This document shows, piece after piece, positions 44,072 to 52,574 of a stretch of DNA of 64,000 nucleotides. Numbering within the stretch: the stretch's first letter is position 1; every line of letters starts with the position of its first letter. The notes beneath the pieces are model-generated. The model made no database searches. It saw nothing but the letters and a program-made list of their open reading frames with translations, and was not told the origin of the DNA. This DNA comes from Mangrovimonas xylaniphaga (GTDB lineage: Bacteria; Bacteroidota; Bacteroidia; Flavobacteriales; Flavobacteriaceae), in NCBI RefSeq assembly GCF_001280435.1, contig NZ_LBIP01000013.1:744001-808000 (forward strand). Direction: 5' to 3'. The translations under genes and the position numbers were made by a program.

Positions 44072-44530
44072 TTGGCACAAACTTCAAAAGAAGATTTTTT
44101 TATAAAATTTATCACCCCAGAGGAAACACACGTAGTTCGGCACCCAGTTTTAAGGCCTGGACGTCCTATTGAACACTGTATTTTTGATAATGACGAATTG
44201 GATTCAACCTTCCATCTAGGGCTTTTTTACAAAAATGAACTATCTGGAGTGGTCACCTATCTTAAAAATAGTACGCCTCTTTTACCCAATCCTTCACAGT
44301 ACCAACTCCGAGGCATGGCGGTACTTGAGCATTTACAAGGTCTCAACTTGGGTACAGCCTTAATACAACATGGGGAAACCATACTTACAAACTTAAAAGC
44401 CGATACGGTTTGGTGCAATGCCAGAGAAATAGCAGTTCCATTCTATAAAAAAAATGGCTTTGAAATCATTGGTGAACCTTTTGATATTCCTAAAATAGGC
44501 TTACATTTCTCCATGTTTAAATTGCTTTGA
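44072..44530 (+). CDS. GNAT-family acetyltransferase
   Basis: A 152-residue N-acetyltransferase-fold protein. The acetyl-CoA site (motif A) is QLRGMAVLEHLQGLNLGTALIQHGE (a Q/RxxGxG/A-like loop with GLNLG), and motif B gives WCNAREIAVPFYKKNGFE, the usual AREXAXXFYXKXGF ending. The start is a TTG at 44072. The substrate cannot be told. Its TGA overlaps the TTG start of the next gene (TTGA), so the two are translationally coupled, which is odd for an acetyltransferase and an envelope peptidase. Confidence 0.85.
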   Translation: MAQTSKEDFFIKFITPEETHVVRHPVLRPGRPIEHCIFDNDELDSTFHLGLFYKNELSGVVTYLKNSTPLLPNPSQYQLRGMAVLEHLQGLNLGTALIQHGETILTNLKADTVWCNAREIAVPFYKKNGFEIIGEPFDIPKIGLHFSMFKLL

Positions 44531-45261
44531 AAAGACGACATTTCATAAAATCTGCATCCTTGTTGGGACTGGCGTTTTCTGCCTTCCCCAACAACTTATT
44601 GGCTTCCAATCGCATTTCTTGTGAATTATTGATTGGCAAAGGTGCTCCTGCCCTTTACGGAAATGGTTACAAATTACTTTTGGAAGCGCACGAAGCTTTT
44701 TTAGAAATGAAAGCTGAAGCTTTAAAGGAAGGCATCAATATTAAAGCAGTATCCAGTTATCGCGATTTTGAACATCAAAAACGTATTTGGAACCGAAAAT
44801 ACAATTTGTTTACCTCTCAAGGCATGCCCGAAACCGAGGCCATCAATGCCATTATAGAATATTCAACCATTCCTGGTACATCCAGACACCATTGGGGAAC
44901 CGACCTTGATATTATTGACGCCAATGCGGTTCAGCCTAAGGGAGACGTCCTATTGGCAGAACACTTTGAAGTTCAGGGCGCTTTCCATAAACTCAAACAA
45001 TGGATGGATGCCAATGCCAATCGTTTTGGATTTTTCTTGGTATACACCAACAATCCATCACGAAAAGGGTTCAAATATGAACCTTGGCATTATAGTTATA
45101 AACCGCTTTCCAAACAGTACTTGGAATCTTACAAAAATTTGGACTTATTCGAAATTCTAAAAAATGAACATTTAGCTGGAAATGACTTCCTTACTCCAGA
45201 GCTTATAGCAACCTATAAAAGAGAGCATCTTTTAGATATCAATCCTGAATTATTACGCTAA
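44527..45261 (+). CDS. M15 (VanY-type) D,D-carboxypeptidase, probable Tat substrate
   Basis: A 244-residue zinc peptidase that would trim D-Ala from peptidoglycan stem peptides in the periplasm. The M15B signature is complete: SSYRDFEHQKRIW, SRHHWGTDLDI (His121, Asp128) and EPWHYSY (His188), with Glu185 as the base. The N-terminus is MKRRHFIKSASLLGLAFSAF: paired Arg, then xFxK, then a weakly hydrophobic stretch, which fits a twin-arginine signal. A TatA-like gene lies 3.2 kb upstream. The start is a TTG overlapping the previous stop. The C-terminal 50 residues are helical and not part of the catalytic core. Confidence 0.9.
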   Translation: MKRRHFIKSASLLGLAFSAFPNNLLASNRISCELLIGKGAPALYGNGYKLLLEAHEAFLEMKAEALKEGINIKAVSSYRDFEHQKRIWNRKYNLFTSQGMPETEAINAIIEYSTIPGTSRHHWGTDLDIIDANAVQPKGDVLLAEHFEVQGAFHKLKQWMDANANRFGFFLVYTNNPSRKGFKYEPWHYSYKPLSKQYLESYKNLDLFEILKNEHLAGNDFLTPELIATYKREHLLDINPELLR

Positions 45262-45297
45262 AAATTTCGTAATTTTAGTTTTCACAACTATGTCACC

Positions 45298-46071
45298 ATG
45301 AGAACTAATAGATTTAAAATCAGACTCTTGCTAGGACTCTGCATTGTTGCTTTTGCATTTATCAAGCGCTGTAGCAGTATGGAAACCAATCCTTATACAG
45401 GAAAGGATCAAGTCATAAACATGACTGCCGATCAAGAAATTGCCATTGGATTGCAAAGCGCACCAGAAATGGAACAGCAATTCGGTGGATTGCATCCCAA
45501 CAACCAATACCAAGCTTTTGTAACGCAAGTGGGCAATAAATTGGTGCAAAGCAGTATTGCAAGTCAAACCCCATACGATTACCATTTTCACCTTTTGGGG
45601 GATTCCAACACTGTTAATGCCTTTGCGCTTCCCGGCGGACAAGTGTTTATTACCTATGCCCTATTTTCACAGCTTGAAAATGAAGCCCAGTTGGCCGGCG
45701 TCTTGGGTCATGAGATTGGCCATGTTTTAGGCAGGCATTCTGCCGAACGTATTGCCGAAACCGAATTTTGGAAAACCGTTACCACAGGAGCTTCCGTTGG
45801 TGCCGATATGGGCCAATTGATTGGAGGTATTGGCCAGCAAAAATTACTTACCAATAGTAGAGGCGACGAGTTGGAATCGGACGATCTTGGTATCATGTTA
45901 ATGATAGATGCAGGCTACGATCCTGAGGAAATGATTGGGGTTATGGAAATCTTAAAAGCCTCCGCAGGTCCAAACCGAGTTCCTGAATATCAAAGCACTC
46001 ACCCCGATCCTGATAATCGGATTGAAAAGATAAAAGCAGCCATTGCCAAGTACAAAAAAACTCCCATATAG
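45298..46071 (+). CDS. M48-family metallopeptidase, envelope-bound
   Basis: A 257-residue zinc peptidase of the LoiP/YggG-BepA group that removes damaged envelope proteins. The N-terminal hydrophobic segment ends in AFAFIKRCSS with Cys25, possibly a lipid attachment site though the lipobox is weak. HEIGH at 138-142 (VLGHEIGHVLGRHSAE) holds the zinc His pair and catalytic Glu; the third ligand lies in GDELESDDLG. The motif ALPGGQVFITYALF before it is typical. A terminator overlaps its stop codon. It follows the M15 peptidase by 36 bases. Confidence 0.9.
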   Translation: MRTNRFKIRLLLGLCIVAFAFIKRCSSMETNPYTGKDQVINMTADQEIAIGLQSAPEMEQQFGGLHPNNQYQAFVTQVGNKLVQSSIASQTPYDYHFHLLGDSNTVNAFALPGGQVFITYALFSQLENEAQLAGVLGHEIGHVLGRHSAERIAETEFWKTVTTGASVGADMGQLIGGIGQQKLLTNSRGDELESDDLGIMLMIDAGYDPEEMIGVMEILKASAGPNRVPEYQSTHPDPDNRIEKIKAAIAKYKKTPI

Positions 46072-46080
46072 GGAGTTTTT
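46056..46080 (+). terminator. Terminator overlapping the M48 stop codon
   Basis: AAAAACTCCC (46056-46065) pairs with GGGAGTTTTT (46071-46080) around ATATA. The TAG stop (46069-46071) is inside the hairpin. Short CTAA/AACTA tandem repeats follow at 46085-46113. Confidence 0.88.
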
Positions 46081-46148
46081 TTCTCTAACTAAACTAACTA
46101 ACCAACTAACTAATAATAAATGCTGAATAGCACCTACTAGTGTTATTT

Positions 46149-46538
46149 TTATGCTTTATCCAAATCGCTAATAACGGAAAGGGCATCTTGAGCGTTGGAA
46201 CGCTCTGCATAATGTGCCGCTGTTAAACCGTCCTCACTTTTTTTGTTAATATCTGCTCCGTTAGCCACCAAAAGTTTAATAATGGCCACTCTGTTGTACT
46301 TTGCCGCATACATCAATGGAGTCATTCCGTTGGATCTCTCGTTAACATCTGCTCCCAACTCAATAAGTTTTTGAACTGTTTGGATATCCCCTTTGGCGAT
46401 TGCCACACAAAAAGGATTTACAGAAGTGTTAACCTTTACAGTTCTAAAATTATCAATTGTTTTGAATGAAGTTGTAGCATAGGTGGTACTTACCATAAAT
46501 CCCATTGCAGCTGCAATAATAATTACCGATTTTTTCAT
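46149..46538 (-). CDS. Exported ankyrin-repeat protein
   Basis: From the ATG at 46538 the protein has 129 residues. A signal peptide (MKKSVIIIAAAMGFMVSTTYA) precedes about three ankyrin repeats: FCVAIAKGDIQTVQKLIELGADVN, MTPLMYAAKYNRVAIIKLLVANGADIN, and LTAAHYAERSNAQDALSVI. The A-x-x-G-x-x-x-x-x-x-L-L-x-x-G-A-D-x-N pattern is clear in the first two. Ankyrin repeats mediate protein binding; the partner in the envelope is unknown. It converges with the M48 gene and is divergent from gpmI. Confidence 0.85.
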   Translation of the reverse strand: MKKSVIIIAAAMGFMVSTTYATTSFKTIDNFRTVKVNTSVNPFCVAIAKGDIQTVQKLIELGADVNERSNGMTPLMYAAKYNRVAIIKLLVANGADINKKSEDGLTAAHYAERSNAQDALSVISDLDKA

Positions 46539-46767
46539 GATGAAAGATTTTAATGATTTGATTAATGATTGTTTTTTGATTACAGTAAAGAGACGCATAA
46601 ATTTTCGATTTGTTACACAAAAAAATCATATATAACACATTTTTAACTATTTAAACACAAATTTGTTAAGGTTATATTAATTTTCCCACTTGCGCTTCAC
46701 CATATGATAACCCTCAGTTTTACTGGAATTTCTGCTCTTGAAATTTCGACGTCCTATTATAAAGAAT

Positions 46768-46775
46768 TATCTTTG
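46768..46775 (+). promoter_or_regulatory. Candidate -7 box for gpmI
   Basis: TATCTTTG matches TAnnTTTG, 20 bases before the gpmI ATG. A CTTG lies 27 bases upstream, longer than the usual spacer. Confidence 0.45.
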
Positions 46776-46795
46776 AGAATAAAATAAAAAGCACC

Positions 46796-48316
46796 ATGAA
46801 CAAAAAAGTAATCCTTATGATTCTTGATGGTTGGGGCAAATCTCCAGACCCTAAAGTTTCAGCCATTGACAACGCAAACACACCTTTTATAGATTCACTT
46901 TACAACACCTACTCCAATGCAAGTTTGAGGACCGATGGCCTCCATGTTGGACTTCCTGAAGGCCAAATGGGAAACAGCGAAGTTGGGCACATGAATTTAG
47001 GAGCTGGAAGAATTGTATACCAAGATTTGGTAAAGATCAACCTGGCCATCCAAAATAAGACCCTTCGTAACGAACCTGCGCTTGTAGAAGCTTTTGAATA
47101 TGCCAAATCCAATAACAAACCCATTCATTTTCTTGGTTTGTTAAGTGATGGTGGGGTTCATTCACATATCAACCACTTGTTAGGACTTGTAGATGCAGCC
47201 AATGATTATGGTGTTGAACATTCATATGTACATGCCTTCACCGATGGAAGGGATGTAGATCCTAAATCTGGTTTTGGATTTGTTACCGAACTTGAAGAGC
47301 ATATTGAAAACACCAACACCAAACTTGCCACCGTTACAGGGCGTTACTATGCCATGGACAGAGACAAACGTTGGGAACGTGTAAAATTGGCCTATGACGC
47401 TTTGGTACACGGTACAGGAGAACACTCCAAAAATATCTTGAAATCTATTGATCATAGTTACGAAAATGACGTAACCGATGAGTTTATCAAACCTATCATT
47501 GCCGTTGACGAGGCTGGAGAACCTATTGCCAAAATTCAAGAAGGCGATGTGGTAATCTTTTTCAATTTTAGAACAGACCGCGGAAGACAGTTAACAGATG
47601 CTTTGACACAAACCGACTTCCACGAACAAAATATGCACAAACTGAAGTTACACTATGTAACGATGACCAACTATGACGATTCTTTTGAAGGAATCCATGT
47701 AGTTTTTGACAAGGATAATTTATGTGAAACTTTGGGTGAAGTTTTGGAAAAACACCACAAAACACAAATTAGAATTGCTGAAACCGAAAAGTATCCTCAC
47801 GTCACCTTTTTCTTTTCTGGAGGAAGAGAAACACCGTTTGAAGGCGAAAAGAGAATTCTTAAAAATTCACCAAAAGTGGCCACTTACGACCTTCAGCCAG
47901 AAATGAGCGCCTACGAACTTACAGATGCATTGGTTCCTGAATTGCAACAAAAATCAGCAGATTTTGTTTGTCTTAACTTTGCCAATGGAGACATGGTTGG
48001 ACACACTGGGGTGATGGAAGCAGCCATTAAGGCCTGTGAGGCTGTGGACAAATGCGTAAAACAAGTAGTTGAAACAGCTTTGGAAAATGACTACACCACC
48101 ATTTTAATTGCCGATCACGGAAACTGTGAAACCATGATCAATCCAGATGGTTCTCCAAACACCTCGCATACCACAAACCCAGTGCCGATTATTTTAATAG
48201 ATAAAGATAAAACCAAAATTACCGATGGTATTTTAGGAGATATTGCACCTACCATTTTGAAACTGATGGGAGTGCCACAACCTGAAGCTATGACGCGCCA
48301 TTCTCTTGTTGAATAA
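46796..48316 (+). CDS. gpmI: 2,3-bisphosphoglycerate-independent phosphoglycerate mutase
   Basis: Interconverts 3- and 2-phosphoglycerate in glycolysis using two Mn2+ ions and a phosphoserine. The 506-residue enzyme of the alkaline phosphatase fold has the first metal Asp in MILDGWG (Asp11), the phosphorylated Ser61 (QMGNSEVGHMNLGAG), the HAFTDGRDVDP block, the RYYAMDRDKRWER stretch, FRTDRGRQLT, and the C-terminal metal sites NFANGDMVGHTG and IADHGNCE. Length is normal. A promoter box precedes it, and a HAD-like gene follows at 48 bases. Confidence 0.97.
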   Translation: MNKKVILMILDGWGKSPDPKVSAIDNANTPFIDSLYNTYSNASLRTDGLHVGLPEGQMGNSEVGHMNLGAGRIVYQDLVKINLAIQNKTLRNEPALVEAFEYAKSNNKPIHFLGLLSDGGVHSHINHLLGLVDAANDYGVEHSYVHAFTDGRDVDPKSGFGFVTELEEHIENTNTKLATVTGRYYAMDRDKRWERVKLAYDALVHGTGEHSKNILKSIDHSYENDVTDEFIKPIIAVDEAGEPIAKIQEGDVVIFFNFRTDRGRQLTDALTQTDFHEQNMHKLKLHYVTMTNYDDSFEGIHVVFDKDNLCETLGEVLEKHHKTQIRIAETEKYPHVTFFFSGGRETPFEGEKRILKNSPKVATYDLQPEMSAYELTDALVPELQQKSADFVCLNFANGDMVGHTGVMEAAIKACEAVDKCVKQVVETALENDYTTILIADHGNCETMINPDGSPNTSHTTNPVPIILIDKDKTKITDGILGDIAPTILKLMGVPQPEAMTRHSLVE

Positions 48317-48364
48317 GGCTGATGAAATATATTTTGTATATTTTAGCGACCTAAATATTGACGG

Positions 48365-48778
48365 ATGAATTTTCAGGAAAAGCTAATTATTGCAGTTGAT
48401 TTTGACGGTACCATCGTTGAGGACGCCTACCCAAAAATTGGGAAGCCTAGGATTTTCGCTTTTGAAACCCTTAAGCGCCTCCAAAACGATGGCCACCGCT
48501 TAATCTTGTGGACCTACCGCAGTGGCGTGAGGCTGGAAGAAGCTGTAGAGTTTTGTGAAGAAAACGGCATTCATTTCTATGCCGTAAACAAAAGTTTTCC
48601 CGAAGAACAATTTGATTACACCAAAAGTCGAAAAATTTTTGCGGACATCTTTATTGACGACCGCAATATAGGAGGTGTTTTAGGATGGGGTGAAGTCTAT
48701 CAGCTCATCACCAACGAAATGCCCCAACAGTTAAAAGAGAAGCAAAAAAAAGGTATTTTCTCCTTTTTGAGACGCTAA
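48365..48778 (+). CDS. HAD-like hydrolase, BT0820 type
   Basis: A 137-residue cap-less HAD-fold protein. The nucleophile motif is AVDFDGTIVED (Asp12, Asp14), motif II the Thr in LILWTYRSG, a Lys follows in the TKSRK region, and the acidic motif is FIDDRNIGG. The compact form matches the uncharacterised BT0820 phosphatase-like family. The substrate is unknown; given its place 48 bases after gpmI a sugar phosphate is possible but not shown. Its stop overlaps the stop of the converging CoA-transferase gene by four bases, with no terminator between them. Confidence 0.85.
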   Translation: MNFQEKLIIAVDFDGTIVEDAYPKIGKPRIFAFETLKRLQNDGHRLILWTYRSGVRLEEAVEFCEENGIHFYAVNKSFPEEQFDYTKSRKIFADIFIDDRNIGGVLGWGEVYQLITNEMPQQLKEKQKKGIFSFLRR

Positions 48779-50049
48779 CAACCTCTTGAAAGTTCAAAAT
48801 ATTGTCTATCTATAGCCTCTCTATGGTCAGGATGCGCAATATTTACAAGAGCTTTTACCCTCTCGGCAATAGTTTTACCATATAAATTCGCGATCCCATA
48901 TTCTGTTACCACGTAATGGATATGGGACCGTGTTGTTACTACCCCCGCTCCAGGTCTTAATGTTGGTACAATTCTACTAATGCCGCTTTTGGTAACTGAA
49001 GGCAAAGCAATGATGGCTTTTCCGCCTTCGCTTAAGGAAGCCCCTCGTATAAAATCCATTTGTCCTCCTACTCCGGAATACATTTTTGTCCCGAAGGAAT
49101 CTGCACAAACCTGTCCTGTTAAATCCACTTCAATGGCAGAATTGATAGCCACCATCCTTGGGTTTTGCTTAATAACCGAAACGTCGTTTACATAATCTGA
49201 AGAACGCAATTCCACATAAGGGTTGTCATGCACGTAATCATACAAACGTTGTGAGCCCATTAAAAAGGTGGCCAAGGCTCTTCCTGGATCGATGCCTTTA
49301 TAATTTCCAGTAATGACATTACTTAAAATTAAATCAATAACACCATCTGAGAACATTTCGGTGTGCAATCCTAAATCTTTATGAGAGGTCAAACGTGTCA
49401 GCACGGCATTTGGAATATTCCCTATCCCCATTTGTAAAGTACTACGGTCTTCAATTAAACTAGCCACATAATCACCGATGGTGTTTTCCAAATCGGAAGG
49501 TTTGGCCACATGATGAATTGGCAAAGGTTCATCACAATCCACGAAAGCATCAATTTCGGATACGTGAATAATACCATCCCCAAAAGTTCTTGGCATTTGT
49601 TTGTTTACTTGGGCAATCACATAATCGGCATTGTCAATGGCCGCCAAAGTAGCTTCCACAGAAACACCCAAAGAACAATACCCATGTCTATCTGGAACCG
49701 AAACATGAATTAGCGCTACTTGCAGGTCCACGATATTTCGTTTGAACAACAAAGGCAATTCGCTTAAAAATACAGGGGTATAAGATCCGTTTCCAGCCTG
49801 CAGAGTGTGGCGTACGTTTTTCCCTAAGAAAAAAGAATTAACATGAAAACTGTCTCTTAACTCCGGATTGGCATAAGGAGCCTCTCCTTCGGTATGCAAT
49901 TGGCAAATCTCTACATTTCTAAGTTCCTCATGTCTTTCCGTCAAGGCTTTAATCAAAACCTGAGGTGCCGCCGCCGCTGCCTGTAAATATACTTTATCGT
50001 TGGACTTAACTATTTTAACCGCTTCTTCTGCTGTAACTGACTTATACAT
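48775..50049 (-). CDS. Acetyl-CoA hydrolase / CoA-transferase family protein
   Basis: A 424-residue class I CoA-transferase (two alpha/beta domains), close to 4-hydroxybutyrate, butyrate or succinate:acetate CoA-transferases. The N-terminal domain has YLQAAAAAPQVLIKAL; the C-terminal domain has the catalytic Glu in NSAIEVDLTGQVCADS, followed by GVGGQMDFIRGA, the oxyanion loop, and VVTEYGIANLYGKT. The family exchanges CoA between carboxylic acids through a glutamyl-CoA intermediate. Which acids it uses here cannot be told. Its stop overlaps that of the HAD gene. Confidence 0.88.
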   Translation of the reverse strand: MYKSVTAEEAVKIVKSNDKVYLQAAAAAPQVLIKALTERHEELRNVEICQLHTEGEAPYANPELRDSFHVNSFFLGKNVRHTLQAGNGSYTPVFLSELPLLFKRNIVDLQVALIHVSVPDRHGYCSLGVSVEATLAAIDNADYVIAQVNKQMPRTFGDGIIHVSEIDAFVDCDEPLPIHHVAKPSDLENTIGDYVASLIEDRSTLQMGIGNIPNAVLTRLTSHKDLGLHTEMFSDGVIDLILSNVITGNYKGIDPGRALATFLMGSQRLYDYVHDNPYVELRSSDYVNDVSVIKQNPRMVAINSAIEVDLTGQVCADSFGTKMYSGVGGQMDFIRGASLSEGGKAIIALPSVTKSGISRIVPTLRPGAGVVTTRSHIHYVVTEYGIANLYGKTIAERVKALVNIAHPDHREAIDRQYFELSRGC

Positions 50050-50101
50050 AACGCTTCACATTAATACTCTTTGCAAAGTAATTAAATAATAATGGAACCC
50101 A

Positions 50102-50119
50102 CACTGACCAAAGTCAGTG
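50102..50119. promoter_or_regulatory. Perfect inverted repeat upstream of map
   Basis: CACTGAC (50102-50108), four bases, GTCAGTG (50113-50119). It sits in the divergent region between the CoA-transferase gene and map, about 35 bases before the map promoter box. It could be a regulator's operator; the 4-base spacing also allows a small hairpin. Confidence 0.35.
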
Positions 50120-50154
50120 CAAAAACCAATGTAAGATAGCTAGTTTATTTTAAG

Positions 50155-50162
50155 TATCTTTG
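50155..50162 (+). promoter_or_regulatory. Candidate -7 box for map
   Basis: TATCTTTG matches TAnnTTTG, 18 bases before the map ATG. Confidence 0.5.
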
Positions 50163-50180
50163 CACATATTTTTTTGAATC

Positions 50181-50999
50181 ATGATTATAGCAAAAACAAG
50201 AGAGGAAATAGAAATGATGCGCGAAAGCGCCTTGATTGTATCCAAAACTTTAGGAATGTTAGCCAAGGAAGTAAAGCCTGGCGTAACCACTTTGCAATTG
50301 GATAAAATGGCGGAGGAATATATTAGGGAACAAGGTGCCATTCCCGGATTTTTGGGATTGTACGACTTCCCAAATACCCTCTGTATGAGTCCTAACTCTC
50401 AAGTTGTTCATGGATTTCCAACGGATGAGCCATTAAAGGAAGGTGACATTATTTCCATTGACTGTGGTGCTATCAAGAATGATTTTTACGGGGACCATGC
50501 CTACACTTTCCCTGTAGGTGAAATTGATCCAGAAACCCAAAAGTTATTGGACGTTACAAAAGAATCCCTTTACATAGGAATTAGAGAGTTTAAGGTTGGT
50601 AACCGCGTAGGAGATGTTGGATTTGCTATTCAACAGTTTTGTGAATCTCATGGTTACGGGGTCGTTCGTGAGCTTGTTGGTCACGGTATTGGACGCAAAA
50701 TGCACGAGGATCCAGAAATGCCAAATTATGGAAAACGCGGCCGTGGGAAAAAATTCATCGAAGGTCAAGTAGTGGCTATCGAGCCTATGATCAATATGGG
50801 AACTCACCGTATCAAGCAACATAGAGATGGGTGGACCATCACCACTTTAGACAATAAACCATCTGCGCATTTTGAACATGACGTTGCCATTATTGATGGA
50901 AAACCTGAAATCCTTTCTACGTTTGCCTATATCTACGAAGCATTGGGCATCGAGAGCGATGAAGAAAATGAATTCAGACAAAAAGCATTGGTCCTTTAA
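50181..50999 (+). CDS. map: Type I methionine aminopeptidase
   Basis: Removes the initiator methionine from new proteins; essential in most bacteria. The 272-residue pita-bread enzyme has all five metal ligands: Asp in [19 protein letters not shown] (two), His in [13 protein letters not shown], Glu in AIEPMINMG, and Glu in AHFEHDVAI. The substrate-side His is in VVHGFPTDE. Length matches the short type Ia form without an N-terminal SH3 extension. A promoter box precedes it; the DUF3050 gene follows 8 bases after its stop. Confidence 0.96.
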   Translation: MIIAKTREEIEMMRESALIVSKTLGMLAKEVKPGVTTLQLDKMAEEYIREQGAIPGFLGLYDFPNTLCMSPNSQVVHGFPTDEPLKEGDIISIDCGAIKNDFYGDHAYTFPVGEIDPETQKLLDVTKESLYIGIREFKVGNRVGDVGFAIQQFCESHGYGVVRELVGHGIGRKMHEDPEMPNYGKRGRGKKFIEGQVVAIEPMINMGTHRIKQHRDGWTITTLDNKPSAHFEHDVAIIDGKPEILSTFAYIYEALGIESDEENEFRQKALVL

Positions 51000-51007
51000 T
51001 CAGATTT

Positions 51008-51790
51008 ATGAATAGAATTGATTTAATCGAGCAGGAACTCACTCCGCTTCGAGACGCACTCAATAACCACCATTTATACAGCAACCTTTCCTCTATTGAA
51101 GACATCAAAATCTTTATGGAACAACATGTTTTTGCTGTTTGGGATTTTATGTCACTTTTAAAGGCTTTGCAAAACCAGTTAACCACGGTAACATTACCTT
51201 GGGTGCCTGCTAAAAATCCAGCTACTGCAAGATTCATTAATGAAATTGTATTGGGTGAGGAAAGCGATGTCAACGAACTTGGCGAACCTAAAAGCCATTA
51301 CGAAATGTACTTGGATGCCATGTCACAAATTGGTGCCAATACAACGCCAATAGAAGCTTTTGTTAACGATATATGTGAAGGAGCTACTATTAACGATGCC
51401 GCACTAAAAACGTCACTACAAGAAGAAACCTTAAAGTTTATCAATTTCACCTTTGAGGTGATTGCCAGTAATGAGGCTCATAAAATTGCATCGGCTTTTA
51501 CGTTTGGTCGTGAAGATGTGATTCCTGATATGTTCTTCCAAATAATCAATCAATCGGAGGCAGAAAAAACCGATTGTAGTAAATTGACTTACTATTTGAA
51601 CCGTCATATTGAATTGGATGGTGACGAGCATGGACCTTTATCCTTAAAGATGATTGCCGAACTTTGTGGTGACGATTCGCAAAAATGGGAAGAGACTTTG
51701 GAAATTGCCAAATTAGCTTTGCAACACCGCATACAACTTTGGGACAGCATTTCGGAATTGATTACATTGTCCCAACCAATTGAAATGTAA
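51008..51790 (+). CDS. DUF3050 protein, probable haem-oxygenase-like fold
   Basis: A 260-residue all-helical cytoplasmic protein. The DUF3050 signature is clear: [17 protein letters not shown] (Glu38, His40), [19 protein letters not shown] (Glu156, His158) and [14 protein letters not shown] (His200, Asp204, His208). These spaced His/Glu/Asp residues, with HxxxDxxxH late in the protein, look like the two-iron site of haem-oxygenase-like diiron oxidases (HDO). No member of DUF3050 has a function known to me. It lies between map and a methyltransferase gene whose probable start overlaps its end, so the two are likely co-translated. Confidence 0.82.
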   Translation: MNRIDLIEQELTPLRDALNNHHLYSNLSSIEDIKIFMEQHVFAVWDFMSLLKALQNQLTTVTLPWVPAKNPATARFINEIVLGEESDVNELGEPKSHYEMYLDAMSQIGANTTPIEAFVNDICEGATINDAALKTSLQEETLKFINFTFEVIASNEAHKIASAFTFGREDVIPDMFFQIINQSEAEKTDCSKLTYYLNRHIELDGDEHGPLSLKMIAELCGDDSQKWEETLEIAKLALQHRIQLWDSISELITLSQPIEM

Positions 51791-52562
51791 TTTGCCCTTG
51801 AAGAAGCTTTTCAAAATAGTTTTAAATACCGTTCCCAGACCAGTACTTATTCGTTTAAGCTATGCGGTTAGACCAATTTTAGCCGCTTACCTTAAAGGTG
51901 ATCAATTTACAGACCCTATTGACGGGAAAAGCTTTAAAACGTTCCTACCCTACGGTTATGGCAACCAAAGAAGCAATGTATTATCACCATCCACTTTGTC
52001 TTTAGAACGTCATAGACTGTTATGGCTGTATTTAAAAAATGAAACCGACTTTTTTACGGGACAGCATAAAGTACTTCATTTTGCTCCAGAGCAAGCCTTC
52101 TACAAGCGTTTTAGAGCCAAGGACAACTTGGACTATACCACCACAGACCTCAATTCGCCTTTGGCCGATGTAAAGGCAGATATCTGCAATCTTCCTTTTG
52201 AAAATGATTCCTTTGATATCATTCTATGCAACCATGTTTTGGAACACATTCCGGACGATACCAAAGCAATGCAAGAACTTTATCGCATTTTAAAACCAGG
52301 CGGTTTTGGAGTATTTCAAATCCCGCAAGACCTTAATCGAGAGGTTACGTTTGAAGACGACTCCATAACGGACAAGAAGGAACGTGACAAAATCTTTGGG
52401 CAATATGACCACGTAAGGGTATACGGCAGGGATTATTTTGACAAACTCCGAAGTATTGGATTTACCGTAGAAGAAGTTGACTATACAGCAAGGCTTTCAG
52501 AAAATGACATTGAGACCTATTGCCTTGCCAAGGGAGAAATTATTCCAGTGGTAAGAAAATAG
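51780..52562 (+). CDS. SAM-dependent class I methyltransferase
   Basis: A protein of about 255-260 residues. The start is uncertain: TTG at 51780 overlaps the DUF3050 gene by 11 bases, and TTG at 51798 would give [10 protein letters not shown]. The SAM fold is degenerate at motif I ([11 protein letters not shown]), then [16 protein letters not shown] gives the ribose-binding acidic residue, and [25 protein letters not shown] is a normal post-I to motif II stretch, followed by [14 protein letters not shown]. The substrate is unknown. The overlap with DUF3050 suggests the two act together. Confidence 0.82.
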   Translation: MKCNLPLKKLFKIVLNTVPRPVLIRLSYAVRPILAAYLKGDQFTDPIDGKSFKTFLPYGYGNQRSNVLSPSTLSLERHRLLWLYLKNETDFFTGQHKVLHFAPEQAFYKRFRAKDNLDYTTTDLNSPLADVKADICNLPFENDSFDIILCNHVLEHIPDDTKAMQELYRILKPGGFGVFQIPQDLNREVTFEDDSITDKKERDKIFGQYDHVRVYGRDYFDKLRSIGFTVEEVDYTARLSENDIETYCLAKGEIIPVVRK

Positions 52563-52574
52563 ATGCACTCAAAT

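Noticed and set aside
46085-46113. Short CTAA/AACTA tandem repeats as a possible CRISPR or phase-variable tract
   Set aside because: Units are 4-8 bases, irregular and outside any reading frame; too short for CRISPR and not linked to a promoter.
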